Shown here piece by piece: positions 32,934 to 45,335 of a stretch of 64,000 nt of DNA. Within the stretch, counting starts at the first letter, position 1. Each line of letters opens with the position of its first letter. A model generated the notes under the pieces. It was given only the letters and a program-made list of their open reading frames with translations. It had not been told where the DNA came from and did no database searches. Position numbers and translations under genes: made by a program. The stretch is taken from NCBI GenBank assembly GCA_001600175.1, contig BCJC01000006.1, forward strand, positions 511,968-575,967. The letters run 5' to 3'. This DNA is from Erythrobasidium yunnanense. Its lineage: Eukaryota; Basidiomycota; Cystobasidiomycetes; Erythrobasidiales; Erythrobasidiaceae.

Positions 32934-35900
32934 ATGAACTTTTCCTACAATCGCGATGGCAGCCCTAGCGGCTCAGAGTCTGAAGATGACGGTATGGAAT
33001 GGGAGGAAGTCGTCAACAAGCAGCCTGTATCCGATGGACCAGCTGCTGCTCCCTCGATGACCGGTCCGACGTCAGATCAGGCATCGACTTCGAAAGCAGC
33101 ATCTTCAGCTGTAGCTGTAGCTGGCTCAGCTGGGAATGACGAGATACAAGTGACCTTGAAAGCGGGAAGCACTCTCCCTACGAGCGTTACAAACTCCCGC
33201 AAAAAGGGTAAAGGCAGACCATCTGGCTTCTCGGCTCAAGCAGCTCTGGAACGCGCACAGAGGCAAGAACTACATAAAGTACATGCTGCGTGTCTTCTCG
33301 TATCTGGACACGTACGCAATGGATGGCTCAATGATCAGAGCTTGCAAGGGAGACTTATGTCGAAAGTACCCTTAAGCTTGCAAAACAAGTTTCACGAATA
33401 TAGCAAGACAACTCACCCTAAAGCGACGGATAGGAGCAGACTCTTCGAGGCGGCAATGAAGTCTCTCTTGACCTGGTGGAGCGAGAAGTTCCACCTGGAA
33501 GACGAATCGTTAGATAAGGAAAAGCGATTAGAAGGGGATCTTTTCGATCTCCTTACTTCACCGCACTCCATTGAGACATTCCCATATCCTGGCATGGCGG
33601 CTATGCTTTCGAAGCTCTCCCTCAAAGACAGGACACGGCTGCTTATGCCGTTCGCAAGCGAAGAAGAGCTACAAAAACTCCTAGATGCGCATCCTCCTGC
33701 ATCGGCAGCCTCTTCGTCAGCTAAGAAGAAAGCAAAATCGCCGAAGCTACCCAAGCTCGTTTCATCAGAATATGGCGAGTTGATCCGCAATCCGCAATCA
33801 TTAGCAAAAAGAGCAGTCAAAATGTCTGGGACGAGAGATATGTCTGCTCAGCTCTTCACGGCCCTATGTAGAGCACTCGACATCCCCGCCAGATTGGTCT
33901 GCAACCTGCCTGTGGTAGACTATAGGAGTGCAACGAAAGTAGCGAAAGATGAAAAGACCATTGAACAGAGAACTGGAAGCGGGAAGAAGCGGAAACGAGC
34001 ATCAGGGACAGCAAGCGCAAGCGCAAGTGTCGAAAACAGCTTTGAAGATGATAATACCCAAGACGACGACGATGACGATGCGGACTTTGAGGAGGTACAG
34101 ATACCAGCTAGCCTCCCGTCTAAAGCCTTCAATAAGGCAGCGAAGAGAGCGGGCAACCCGGCTGATTCGGGAGCTGCAACACAAAAAGCGCCGGCTAGAG
34201 CTGCCAGTCGAGCAAAGGCGAAGAACGCTGCTCAAACTATCATGTCGGCTAGGAAGGGCAAGGGCCGAGCTGCGTCACTCGATATAGGTACGTAATCGAA
34301 TTATACTCTTCACAAGGACTTGCTGAGGTAGACTATGTAAGCAGACGACGACGACTCGTATGGCTTGCCTATATTCTGGACAGAAGTGTACAACCGTTCT
34401 CTGCAAGAATGGATCCCACTGGATGCAGTTCGCAACAAGCTACGCTTCAAGAAAGGAGAAATGGACGGCGGGAACCTCTTCTATGTCGTCGCGTACGAAG
34501 TAGATCAATATGTGAAAGACGTGACTCCACGCTATGCGAAGAGTTATGCAGGACGCACACTGAAGATGCGTATCTCATCTCGAAAGAAAGATGATCCGGA
34601 TTGGTGGGAAGAGACAGTTAGGCCATGGCAGAGGCCTTTTATGCTTGGTCGCGAGAGGAAAGAAGATGAAGATCTGCAAAGAAATCAAGAGACGGAACCT
34701 ATGCCTACTGTTCTCGAAGGATTCAAGAACCATCCGAGATATGCCTTGGAACGACATCTGAAGCGCGAAGAAGTTTTCGCACCGAGAACGAAACAGCTTG
34801 GTCTGTTCAGAGGCGAACCGGTCTTTCCTAGATCGGCGGTCATACCCGTCAAGAGCTCGGAAACTTGGATGAGGGAAGGTAGACGCATCAGAGAGTCGGA
34901 ACAGCCGCTTAAGCTCGTCAAGCAAAGAGCCGTCACTATCAACAAGAGAAGAGCACAAGAAATGGCAGAACAGGAAGGAATGGATCCAATCATGCAGGGC
35001 CTATACTCTGCAAGCCAAACAGAGCTTGTCATCCCACCTCCCATTGTGGATGTACGTGTCTGCATGCTGAGTGCTCGGACGTACCGAGCTGATATTATGA
35101 CGCATCGCAGGGCAAGATACCCAAGAACTCGTATGGCAACCTCGACCTTTTCGCACCTCACATGCTTCCCCGAGGAGCAGTCCATCTACCATGTGAGTCC
35201 TAATCAGTTCATATGAGACAACCATGCTGACTTTTGCCCTTTGCAGTCAAAACGATTAAGAAAGTCGCCAAAGATCTCGGTATCGAATTCGCCGAGGCAG
35301 TCGTGAGTGAAGCGTTCGCAGCAGCTTTATAGTTCAAAGCTGATGCTAGGTTTACAGACTGGCTTCGAGTTTCACAAGCGTCGTGCTGTACCTACAGTGG
35401 TCGGTATCGTCATCGCTGCCGAGCATGAGACGATGGTCCTGGACGTAAGCATCTGCCAACTTTTCTAGCCTCGTCGATATATGCTGATTGGTACGCTCTA
35501 CAGGCATATTGGGCATCAGAGTCTGTTGCTGCAGAGAAGGAGCTGCAGAAGCGTAAGGAACGATGTTTGAAGCGCTGGAAGAAGCTTATAGTCGGATTAC
35601 GGGTTCGCAACCGCATTCAAGGAGAGTACAAGAAGGACAAGGGCAAGTCCAGCTCAGCAAGCAAGACATTGGGCTCGGCCAATGTCAAAGCAGAAGAGCA
35701 GGAACGCTCGCAGTTTCAGCCTCTCACGGAAGACGTAAATGTGCCGACAGCCAGACCCAATACGGACAACATTAGCCAGCCTCCAGATGCATCTGCTACC
35801 TCGAACGGCTTCATACATACCAGCTCGCTGCATGCTTCAGAGCCTGGCGGTGCTGCGTTCCCTCCTCCTCCCGATCTTAATGGTGTCAAGCTTCCTCCGA

Positions 35901-36595
35901 TGCCAGCACCGGAGCCTCGTACAATCTTCAATGATGTTGACATGGATCTGAAAGTAGGCTACCCTGCCACCCTCAATGGACATGAGGAGAAGACCGATCT
36001 CAGTGACTTTACTCTGTTACCGCCGGAAGAGCTGGCAGAAGGTGCACCTGAGATAGGCGAGAGCGAGTCAGAAGGAGGAGGATTCATCCGTGAGGACGAA
36101 GAAGAGGATGAGCCGGAGACGAAAGGTATTGTCAAGCGGGACTTCGCGAAGAAGAATGGCAAGCAAGCCAAAAATTCAGCAAAAGCCGAGACATCCGAAT
36201 CCGAGGTAGATATGGAGGAAGTGCAAGTATCGAAGGACGGATCAGCGACAACAAGCAATGCAAGCGAAGATGAGGAGGAAAGTGTCGATGAAGAGGCTGC
36301 CTACGAAGGAAGTCCCTCTCCTAGCCCACGGCCCGCTAAGAAGAATAGGACAACGAGAGCTAGCGCACGCTCTTCTGCGAAGAGTGCCTCCGAGAAAGCC
36401 CCAGTTGTGAATGGGCAGTCTTCCAGGCGAAGCACTCGAGCCGCGACTACTTCATCGCCGGCCAAAATAGCTAGCAATGGCAGGAAGCCTACTCGCCCGA
36501 CCAGAGCTGCTGCAACTAGAGCCCGCCAAGCTGCTGTAATAGATGTCGTTAGCAGCGAAGAAGAAGAGGAGGACGAAGAAGAAGTAGATGATTGA
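32934..36595 (+). CDS. RAD4: Nucleotide excision repair factor Rad4/XPC
   Basis: Recognises helix-distorting DNA damage with Rad23 (family knowledge). The N-terminus is acidic ([18 protein letters not shown]). The transglutaminase-like domain has [20 protein letters not shown] then [13 protein letters not shown], an acidic insert, and, after an intron near 34290, [20 protein letters not shown] with [18 protein letters not shown] and WWEETVRPW. The beta-hairpin domains follow: [19 protein letters not shown] (BHD1), [20 protein letters not shown] across an intron (BHD2/3), and [20 protein letters not shown]. An acidic and then Lys/Arg/Ala-rich tail extends about 340 codons beyond the last intron, longer than in yeast Rad4. 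Introns at about 34291, 35053, 35193, 35302 and 35443 keep frame. Confidence 0.95.
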
Positions 36596-36665
36596 GCTGG
36601 ACGCGGGAACCGATGTTGTTGTATGATGCTCTAAATGCACAACAGAGCTGCTATCAATGGCTTTG

Positions 36666-38120
36666 CTACTTGCATTGCACTGTGAAAGCCTGGTATCGAT
36701 CATCGTTTACCAGCCAAGCAGCGAATGGAGCGTCGGCACCTCCGCGCAGCTGAGTCTTGACTGTCTGATAGCCCTTAGAGGCTTCCTTGAGCTTAAGATA
36801 TGTATCATCAATCGTGGCATTCGTAAGTTGCAGGTGGATCTTCAGCAAAGAAGCTTTACACAGACGGGACCTGGCTGAATTTCAGCAATGGACATCAGAG
36901 AACGGTGGAGACCACCATTTACCTCGTTGAAGGTCGCTGCGCACCACTTTTGGTAATAGCTGCGCCGTGCTTGATGCCGTTGCACAGCACTTCGGTACCT
37001 CGATTGGCGATCCACGATATAGCTTTGAAAGCACGTCAACAGTGCATGTATGGATAGCACACGCGTACTCACAGACGTGAGCGGATATACATTGCCCTCT
37101 GCTCGCAACTATTGCCTTCGAGTCGCGAAACTTGAGCGAGGTGAAATGGAAAAGTGGCTTCGTGGGCACATATGGCGGCGGAAGATCTGCCATAGAAGTC
37201 TGAGTGAGTGCCGTGTGTAAGTTATGGCGGCAGGCTTTCGCACCTGTGCACGCTTCGACTCTCGTAAAGAGGGCTCGCTCGCACTCGACTCGCACAGTAG
37301 GCTGGAGTGCGACGTCCACCTCGCCAAAGACATAGGAGGCAGGGTAGATGGGTCCAAGAAGCTTCGCAAGAAGAGCGCCCTGTACGCCTAGGACAGACCA
37401 GCTTGCTAGCTTATCTGAGCAAGACATCGAGCGTGTTGTGGCAGCATCTGGCCGAGCAGGCTTAGTTCGCAGAGCTCCCTTATGCAAGAACCCATTTCTA
37501 CCACGTATAAGACCATTCGAGACTGATGTCACATCGCTGGCGAACCATTCTGCCATATCAGGATCCTGTCTTGTCGACAGAAGCCACATTGATGCGTCCC
37601 CGCCTGTGGTGAACCAGAAATGAGTGACCAATACATTTTATTGTATGATTGTGCATACATGGCAGTGTGCTGACATAGATGTGCAGCTTGACATTGGCTT
37701 TGAAGCGGTAGGAAGAGACATCTCTTTCGAAGTACACCGATTGGCAGTCCGTTTCTTTCAGCTTGATAAGCTCATCATAGCACCAGAGCATGAAGCCTCT
37801 TCTTGCGATAATCTCGGCATGCGAATCGTTCAAGACATCGCCATATATCGACAGTCGGGTTTCAGGGAGACACTTCACGCCAGTCCTACAGAGCTACTTC
37901 AGCCCGATGGCTCGTAACTTGCAGAGGAAACGGCTCGCTACCCAAGGGAGATTACTGTCAGGCTGGCATCATGCTGATCTTCGAGAACGAATCCTGAGAG
38001 AACAGTCCACTCGAAAAGGCCATCTGATCTCTTCAAGGGTTTCCCGCGTGGAGGTAGCTTTGCATAGGCGTCTAAGCAAGCCTGTGCAACGCTGTCTGCG
38101 GATGCAGCATCATTTGTCAT
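36666..38120 (-). CDS. TAD1: tRNA-specific adenosine deaminase Tad1/ADAT1
   Basis: Deaminates A37 to inosine in eukaryotic tRNA-Ala (family knowledge). Starts MTNDAASADSVAQACLDAYA. After an intron, TGVKCLPETRLS and GDVLNDSHAEIIARRGF carry the zinc-binding His and proton-shuttling Glu. The second zinc motif is split by an intron: STLPC joined to GDASMWLLSTRQDP. Then CSDKLASWSVLGVQGALLAK, YPASYVFGEVDVALQ, and in the last exons SISWIANRGTEVLCNGIKHG and RSRLCKASLLKIHLQL, all typical of the ADAR/Tad1 deaminase fold. The stop is at 36666. The exon around 37140-37270 may hide one more intron; the open frame was kept because it joins downstream without a shift. Confidence 0.93.
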
Positions 38121-38253
38121 GCATGAATGCGTGCGGAGGAAAGCTACACGCGCATCAATTTCAAATGTTAGCTGGTTGAAGGAATACGAACAATGATAAT
38201 CCTCGAATTGCTCGCTGTACTGCGGAAATGCTGGCCGTACAAGCGGAAAGCCT

Positions 38254-39836
38254 CTATGCGATCTCTTCGATACCTACTTTCGGCGCCTGGCCATAACTCC
38301 ACCTTAGCATCCTTTCCAGATGCTCCATCTCCAGATTGTATACGGGATGGTTCAAGCAGGTCTCGTTCTCTTCCAGTCCGACAAGGATCTTCCGGTTCTC
38401 GACCTCCTTCCAGGCCAGAGCAGCAATGAAGACATCCTTCATCCTCTCATTCGCCACGTCTAAGCTCTCCTCTGTTCCCTTTACAGCCTCAAAGCCTTCG
38501 AGACTTGTGATATCTGACCAGTCCCTGTCCAGGTCCGCTCGTTGCGTCGCATCCCCATAGATTTGCACATGCTGAGCTGCAGCAAGACCAGACAGGTTGT
38601 AGCATGAATGATAAGCATCCACACCCTTTCCGGGCTTATCGCGCAGCCCTCCTGTCTGTGCTTGTGCAGCGATCAATACGTATTCTTGCAGAGCGACTCG
38701 ATTGAAGAGGTCCTGATCTTGATAAGACAGTAGTGCACCTAGCATACTGAATAGTCCACCGCACCACCAGGAATAGCACCCGTCTACAAGCTTGTTCGAA
38801 CGCCCTCGGAAACCGCCAGCCTCGATGGGACTGGCTTGCATCGTACTAGCCCAGCGTAGCAAAGATGCAGGGTTCAAGTATTTTGAAGAATTTGCGCTGT
38901 TATGTAAGCTGGGCGAGCCTTGCAGGGCGAAGTGCGAAGCTAGTGCACAGAAAGTATATCCTCCATGCGCTTCGCCAAGAGGTGGAGGAATCGATGGATG
39001 CGGTTGCGAAGCTGAAGCCAGTCCTCCTTCGTATGTTTGACAGCTGTGTCAACACGCAAGCAAGGCGAGCAGAGTGTAGACCGATTTAGCGTGATTCAGA
39101 GTGACGCCTGTTTTTTGCGCTTACCTGGCTACAAAGGCAGATGTCCCCCTTGCTAGGTCTGGAGTAAGTATGTTGAGGACGACAGCTGTCGTAAGAGCGC
39201 AATAGCAGCCTCGGACATCGACTTCGCCGCCTTTATGCATAACGAAGCTACCATCAGGCTGCTTGAGGGTGAGCATCCAGTCATGAATCGCTTTCCTAGT
39301 ATCAGCACAACATTAGCATTGGTTGAAGTATAGGAGAGAGCTCTTTAAGCGCACCTGTCGATCCAGCTCCATGCGTCTTCAGGTCCGCCAAGATAGCACA
39401 ACGCGCTGATGCTGGCGTAGGTAGGCGCAAGATGACCCATCTGTCCTGGTCCACCTCCAAATGCGCCATCAATGGGATTCCAGAATGACTTTATTGTTTC
39501 GACTGCTCTGCTCTTGAGCTCTGCATCCAACTGCGCATTCATGAGGGCGAGCGAGTGGGTGACCCAGTAGAGCAGCCATGGTCTACTTGCATCAAGGGAG
39601 GTGTAGGGAGCAGGGAGAGGATTGAAGAGATAGGTCAACCAGCGAATATGGGCAGCTCGGTCCAGCTTCAAGTCTTCAACGCGCAAGGGAGCAGAGTCTG
39701 CAGATTTCCCAGGTTGCGCAAGATAGAGCGACAGCAGCTCGCGGATCACAGCTTCCGTCTTCTCCTGCTCTTCAGAGGTGTCCGTCACGAGGCCATCCGT
39801 AGGCAGAGGGACCAGCGGCTCGAGAAGTGAAGACAT
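38254..39836 (-). CDS. RAM1: Protein farnesyltransferase beta subunit
   Basis: Catalytic subunit that attaches farnesyl to CaaX cysteines such as Ras and mating pheromone (family knowledge). The N-terminal exon runs MSSLLEPLVPLPTDGLVTDT to ALCYLGGPEDAWSWIDR. QW/prenyltransferase repeats follow: HDWMLTLKQPDGSF, GEVDVRGCYCALTTAVV, YEGGLASASQPHPS. The zinc site is complete: NKLVDGCYSWW supplies Asp and Cys (D-G-C) and DAYHSCYNLSGL supplies His. FRGRSNKLVDGCYSWWCGG is diagnostic for FTase rather than GGTase beta. Introns are near 39350 and 39125. It sits 133 bp upstream of TAD1 on the same strand. Confidence 0.94.
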
Positions 39837-40682
39837 CGCTTGGGAATACGAAGAAGCTTACTTAAAGCACGTTTGATGGCGATAGATCAAGCTGCAGTCG
39901 ACTAAAGAAGACACGCTTCAATTGATGCTCCCTTTGTCGGCCATCAAAGACCTCTTTTGTTGGGACCTACTCCGACTGCCAAATCTACACAGGCAGCTCA
40001 ATGGGTGTAGCATTCCATACAAGACGTCCTGATTGCGGAATCACCTATGCTTGAAGCTCGGACCACTCCCTGGTTTTCGAAAATGCTCCTTCGAAACTGC
40101 CTACATACTTTCCCCCAATCTTCCACGCTGTCGCTTGTACACGGTATTAGATGGTGCACTAGGAAGAGACCACAAGACCCTTCGACAGCAAGGCGAACAT
40201 CGATGACTCTGCATTTACTGAAAGTCGTTATCATTCTATCGATGCCATGTCGGGCCAGCGAAAGAAGGAGTGACCGTCAATCCCTGTTCTAGCCACTGAT
40301 ACCTTACTCTTCAGCTTTGACAAGCTGTAATTCTTTCGGTAATCGATCTACTCTGCGAGTCGGTCAATCACCCTAACACTTTCCGTAGCTCGACTCGACC
40401 GATGGCCATACAGTCGCATCGCATCTGCGTTATTATACACCAAGGCTATATTTTGATAAACAGCACTGAACTTCCCAGAAACCGATGCCGTAGGTTTCGT
40501 AAGTCAACGCTGTTCCATAACTACTCAAAACGGCGTCACCGTAGAGATCGCTGCTTTGGTACGAATTCTGTAACGTACTTAGTGTTCTAGGAGCGAGATA
40601 GAATAGCAAAGCACATATAGCCACTTGACCGATTTCAAGATCTTGTCCGCTTGCTTTGACTCCCATCAAATGACTATCCTGA
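39837..40682. other. Divergent intergenic region
   Basis: 846 bp between the FTase beta start and the J-protein start. Short open frames on both strands lack family features. No tRNA, repeat or strong promoter motif seen. A non-coding first exon of the J-protein gene could lie here. Confidence 0.5.
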
Positions 40683-41729
40683 ATGCGAGCGACAGTTCTA
40701 CTGCGAGGAGCTGCCTTGGACCCTTTCCAGATACTTGCTATACCGCGCACAGCGACCAGTAAAGAGATCCGAAGCGCCTTTCTTGCGCTCGCCAAAACGC
40801 ATCATCCAGATCTTCCCTCGAGCAGCAAGGCCAAAGATGTCGATTTCAAGGATATCGTATCGGCTCATGAATTGCTGCGAGATCCAAAGAAGCGCGATGC
40901 ATACTTGAAGTACGGTTTTGGATGGGCCAGCACTGCCGGGGGTGGAGCTACGAACAGCGCAAGGCCAGACGTCGGCTTCAACTATGAGAACATGCACAAT
41001 CCATGGGGAAACCCAAAGACAAGGAGACACAAGCATGCGCACGAAAGAGGGAGATATCCATCTAGCTCTTGGGATTTCGGCCATTCTGAAACGACCGACT
41101 TCTACTCGAGCAATTCTAATCCTGAAGCGAAAGGCACAGATAGAAGCGGAGTATATACATCCAATGCTTCCTTCATGTCGATCCTGGCTGGCATGAGCCT
41201 TCTCCTCTATTCTGTCCAGTTCTGGAGACTGGCTCCTCCCGTTCCTTCTTCATCTTCTTCAGACGGGCTCGCATCAAGTGGTATCAACAGTCTAGTAGCG
41301 GGAGACCCGAAGGATGCTCCGATATACCGGCAAAGCAGTATGATGCGAGGGCGAGACAAGCATCATGACGATGCCAGTAGAGCGCTAGGTGCTGCTAGGG
41401 AGGGCGCGCAGAGGTACGGTTCAGCTAGGAGAGATAATATACGGTAAGAACTTCTGCGGCTTCCTCTGCGGTTCTCCGCTGATTGCTGGCTGTCTTATAG
41501 ACGACGAGTCCGCGAAACGACTCTGGATGCTGTAGAATCCGGTCGCATAGGCACTGGACACGGCTTTTCATCCTTTGACGACTTAATAGAGTCACAAGAA
41601 AATTCATTACTGTATAGAAGAGAAAGATCAGCTCATCAACATCCGGCTACTATACAAGCTCCGCATGGGAAAGCAAGAAGGACGGTCGCAGATGCGGGTG
41701 ATATAACGACAGCAGAAAGCAATATGTAG
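40683..41729 (+). CDS. J-domain (DnaJ-like) membrane protein
   Basis: Hsp70 co-chaperone candidate, possibly mitochondrial. The J domain occupies about residues 13-77: DPFQILAIPRTATSKEIRSA, then ALAKTHHPDLP with the HPD triad at residues 41-43, and HELLRDPKKRDAYLKYGFGW. A hydrophilic, His/Arg-rich middle is followed by one hydrophobic segment (FMSILAGMSLLLYSVQFW). An intron near 41443 (donor GGTAAG) joins DNIR to RRVRETTLDAVESGRIG, ending at 41729. No Gly/Phe region and no CxxCxGxG zinc repeats are seen, so it is a type III J protein. The N-terminus before the J domain is very short, so an upstream exon is possible. Confidence 0.85.
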
Positions 41730-41906
41730 CATTAATAGCACCCTGACGTTGTAATATACTTCAAAGCTGTACTCTAGCTCATTATCATTCCTGGCAACAC
41801 GGCTTGTCTTCCCATCGACCATTCGCACATTTGCACCTCAAACATCCTCTTGACTCACTTCTATACATCGTCTACGCCTTACAGCCCATATCCTGCCTGG
41901 TAGTGA

Positions 41907-44900
41907 ATGGCCGCAACGCCCATATCAGCTGCTCAAATCCAAAGAAATGTATCAGCTGGCAGACCAGCTCTAAGCACCACAATGTACAGCGACGAAGACA
42001 ACGACGAACGACGACGGCCGCGAGCGAGTACTTCGACTTCAGCTCCTCGCGTGCAGTCGAGCCAGACGCCGGACATACCTCAGAAGCGCGCTACTGGTCG
42101 CATACACGCAGACAGATCTCGCTCCTCAACTCCTTTGGTAGTCAATAGACTCTATTCAGCGCCTCCGGACCCTCTATCCCTCTTCACTGTCGATGGTCAC
42201 GACATAACAATACACGCGAGCGATGCGCATCCCAGCACTTGGCCTGCCGTGACTACTGCTCAGACAGGTCATGAAACATGGCACCAACCTGTATATGGGT
42301 CTACGAAAGTCTACAATACATGGAAGCGCAAGCTAGGTGAATCCCTAGCTGTCCAGCTTGGCTTTACGCAAGGTAATTGAGAACGTTCTCACCGTGATAG
42401 TTGACTGAGAAGCATGTCTGCAGAAGCTTCAACTGCTAGCGGAGAGCCTTGGCAGCTCGTTGACTGGCCTAAAGGCTATAAGATGTTCATCCAGCACAAC
42501 AAGCAAGACGGCAGCACCGGTTCTGCATACAGTGAGTCGAGATGGTCCTGTGACATAACACAATCACTGAAAATATACCTAGTGGCCGGATCAACATTTC
42601 TGGGCGACCGAGTCTTCAAGACCTCGAAGGAGTTTAGCAAGCATTTAGCTTGGCTGTGCCAGCTTCGTGACAAGCCTAACATGCGGTGTGCGTGCAAGCA
42701 CTGCAGCAGCAGGTTCGAACGGGACGGACTGGACAGAAGCTATATCACCCGAATTATCTCTCCTCAACCTGCTCGTCTCGGTTCAAGCCAACTGCAAGTC
42801 CCTTCAACACCTATCAGACCTGCAGACTCTCCTCTCATACCTGTTCCTCATCACCCTGCAAATGGAACCCCTATCACCGCCCAAGACAACCTGGCCGGTG
42901 TGATGACTACTGGTGCCGAGTCTCGTGCTAGAGCAAAGGGTAAAGCCAGAGAACAGTCTCTAAGCAATCTCGTAGTGTCTGCGGAGCCGATAGCGACTCC
43001 GGCGCACGTAGAGGAAAGCCTGTTCCCCAGTGCGATGGCCAACCCAACTGGACCTTCAACAACTATCGCGGGAGGTGCTATCCGAGCAAGAGGGGCTAGC
43101 ACAATGAGCGATGCGTCGGCCAAAGGTCTCCATCCTCCGAATAGTGCGAAGGCGAATACAGAAAAGAAGCTACCGTCTGCTCGAAAGACACCGCACAAAG
43201 TGCTAGGAAAACGCAAGCTCGATGAGGTAGAAGACGAATACATCAACGAGGCCCACGGCGTAGAGGAAGGAGAGTTCGAAGTAAGTATCGATCTACATCT
43301 TAACGTTGATGCAGAAGGTCCAGCAAGAGGGAGACCTAGACGAAAGGCAGCTCCGACGAATATGAATTGGAATAAGCTCATAGAAGAGAAGGATCCGCAG
43401 GAAGAGGAGCAGAAGCGTGAACGCAAGAGAGCTGACAAGGAGAGTATTAAGGAGTATATGGGAGCATACGTCAAGAAGGACAGGTGAGTTCTGAACTTAT
43501 TTGTCACCAACGCAAATCCTGACACCGAAGTGTGTCGTTGCGCAGGATCGAGGAGCTTTCAGACCTGAAGTATCTGTTCCGCGAAGACGAACTTGTCTGG
43601 TATCTTCTACCTACGCCGCTAATTGACCCTCAAGACGATAATGTGGTCATCACTCATTGGCCTGCGATTGTCGACCATCGTATCTTTTCCACCCGACATC
43701 TTCGACCTCCTAAGCTGCCTGCACCGGGGCAGGCACCCGAACTACACATCGAGAAGTACAAGAGATTCGTGGTAGATCTTCTAGAACTGGATGGCGAATC
43801 GAACGAAATCCTGTGCGAACGAACTTCTTTGGCTCCATGGCTGCTGGACCCGACTCATCCACGCCTATTTGACGACGAACGTATAGAGATGCTCAAGCCC
43901 TTCAAGGATCGACCCGCTTTGCCAGACATGGACGCGTTCGACAAAGCGCTTTCAGTCTGGACATTCGCTGTCCTGCAAGGCAAGCGTATCGCCGAGACCT
44001 TCTCACTCGCTGGTCGATATCATACAGACAAGAAGTGTATCATGCCTAGCAAGGAGGACCTATCTGAGCAAGTATATAGGAGGAAGAAGGCGGCAGTGCG
44101 TGCCGCGAGAGCCAAAGCTCCTATGCTGTATCAGTGTCTCTGGCTCGGTGCTGAACGTATCTGGGCTGGAGAAATTGTCAGGCTGTCAGGTCAATGGAAC
44201 GTCAATGATGATGGAAAAGCGATCCTCCAAGTGCTTTTCAGCGATGAAGATCGGGTGGAGATGGGTAGAAATGCAGCAAGAGTCATCACATTCGACAAGA
44301 TGCGGGTTTCACTCGACAGTAGAGGGAAGCCTGCTTTCCTCAGAGTGCATAGGCTAGAGCGAAATCGAGAGACTTCGGAGGCGCAAGTCACCGGAGAGCT
44401 CATTGAGCTGGTGGAGACGAAGGGTAAATCAACAGCCGCTGCTCCTGCGGTCGATGTCGGAAGGGCAGACCCAGAGACACTGCCTCTATCGACATACTAT
44501 GAGCACAAGTTCACACCAGCTGGTCCGGCTGGCAAGATCTTCCGACGACTGCAACAGGAAGACGGCAAAAGCGATGCTTCATTCGTTGTTCCGATGGTGC
44601 TGGTAGCTGGGTAGGTCTAGACAACTTCTGCAGACTCCATTACGCTAATTCAGGTTCGCAGTCGCATCTATCCCCGCGGTACATGCTGGTCGAGCAACGA
44701 GGGCGAGCTGCTCAAGAAGAACTCGGCTGCCCTTACAGGCAAGCGCTACAGGACTGACATGGTTGCCAAGCCGGTCGAGTGGAAGCTTAATCGCACCACG
44801 ATTCTAGCTGAAGCGGAGGAAGATGCGGAGGATGACATGATTGAGCTTCTCGTCCGGCAGAATCGGTATAGACTGCCGACGCCCTTTCCGCAGTCAGAGG

Positions 44901-45043
44901 CGGACGATGCTAGTCGAGAAGACTCTGGACACGAGGATGTTAGTGATGAGTCGGACGCAACGGAAGACATGGACGAGGAGGAGCTGGCTGGTCATTCGAG
45001 GAAGAATGCACCCCGAAGGCGCATGGCCGAGCTGCTGCAGTAG
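41907..45043 (+). CDS. Clr2-like transcription-silencing protein
   Basis: In fission yeast Clr2 is a subunit of the SHREC histone-deacetylase complex needed for heterochromatic silencing (family knowledge). Exon 1 (from 41907) ends QLGFTQ. After an intron, WQLVDWPKGYKMFIQHNKQD, and across another intron VFKTSKEFSKHLAWLCQLRD and CACKHCSSRFERDG form the Clr2 N-terminal PKGY...CxCxxC pattern. A disordered basic linker contains KTPHKVLGKRKLDEVEDEY. The C-terminal domain runs DLKYLFREDELVWYLLPTPL, ITHWPAIVDHRI, YQCLWLGAERIWAGEIVRLS and IYPRGTCWSSNEGELL. The tail is acidic (EDSGHEDVSDESDATEDMDE). Introns near 42375, 42532, 43485 and 44612. Family assignment rests on the PKGYKMF and CxCKxC blocks. 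Confidence 0.8.
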
Positions 45044-45175
45044 ACGAGGAAGCAATGCAACGATGCTACCGTGGAGTATGTCTGTTTGAGTGTCATTGCG
45101 CGTCGTTGGCTGTAGTAGGTTGCAGACAGGGCAAGCAAAAAAAGGAAGCGCTGTAGGCAGCAACGACAGAGACGC

Positions 45176-45182
45176 AAAAAAA
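45176..45182 (-). terminator. Pol III T-run terminator
   Basis: Seven T on the minus strand, 13 nt after the tRNA discriminator base. A second seven-T run lies further on at about 45137-45143. Confidence 0.8.
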
Positions 45183-45255
45183 GGTGTTGAAGCAGAGCCC
45201 AATGGGGGGCTCGAACCCCCGACAATCAGATGTTTCTTTGGTATAAGAGTCTGAT

Positions 45256-45315
45256 CTGAAGCAGGAGACCGGATCAGGGGACAGTCTTGAGGGTGAGGGT
45301 TATGAAGTCGCTTAC
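45256..45315 (-). other. GT-AG type intron in tRNA-Lys (between positions 25 and 26)
   Basis: 60 nt, donor GTAAGC, acceptor CTTCAG, with CTGATCC as a possible branch site 23 nt before the 3' end. These features match the mRNA introns of neighbouring genes and not a bulge-helix-bulge tRNA intron. It sits between the A and B boxes. Confidence 0.85.
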
Positions 45316-45335
45316 GCTCTACCGACTGAGCTAAC

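Noticed and set aside
45316-45335. Reading the 5' tRNA part alone as a tRNA-Met with CAT anticodon
   Set aside because: The bases after GAGC do not form an anticodon stem, and the upstream seven bases do not pair with the 3' acceptor strand; the split tRNA-Lys explains all segments.
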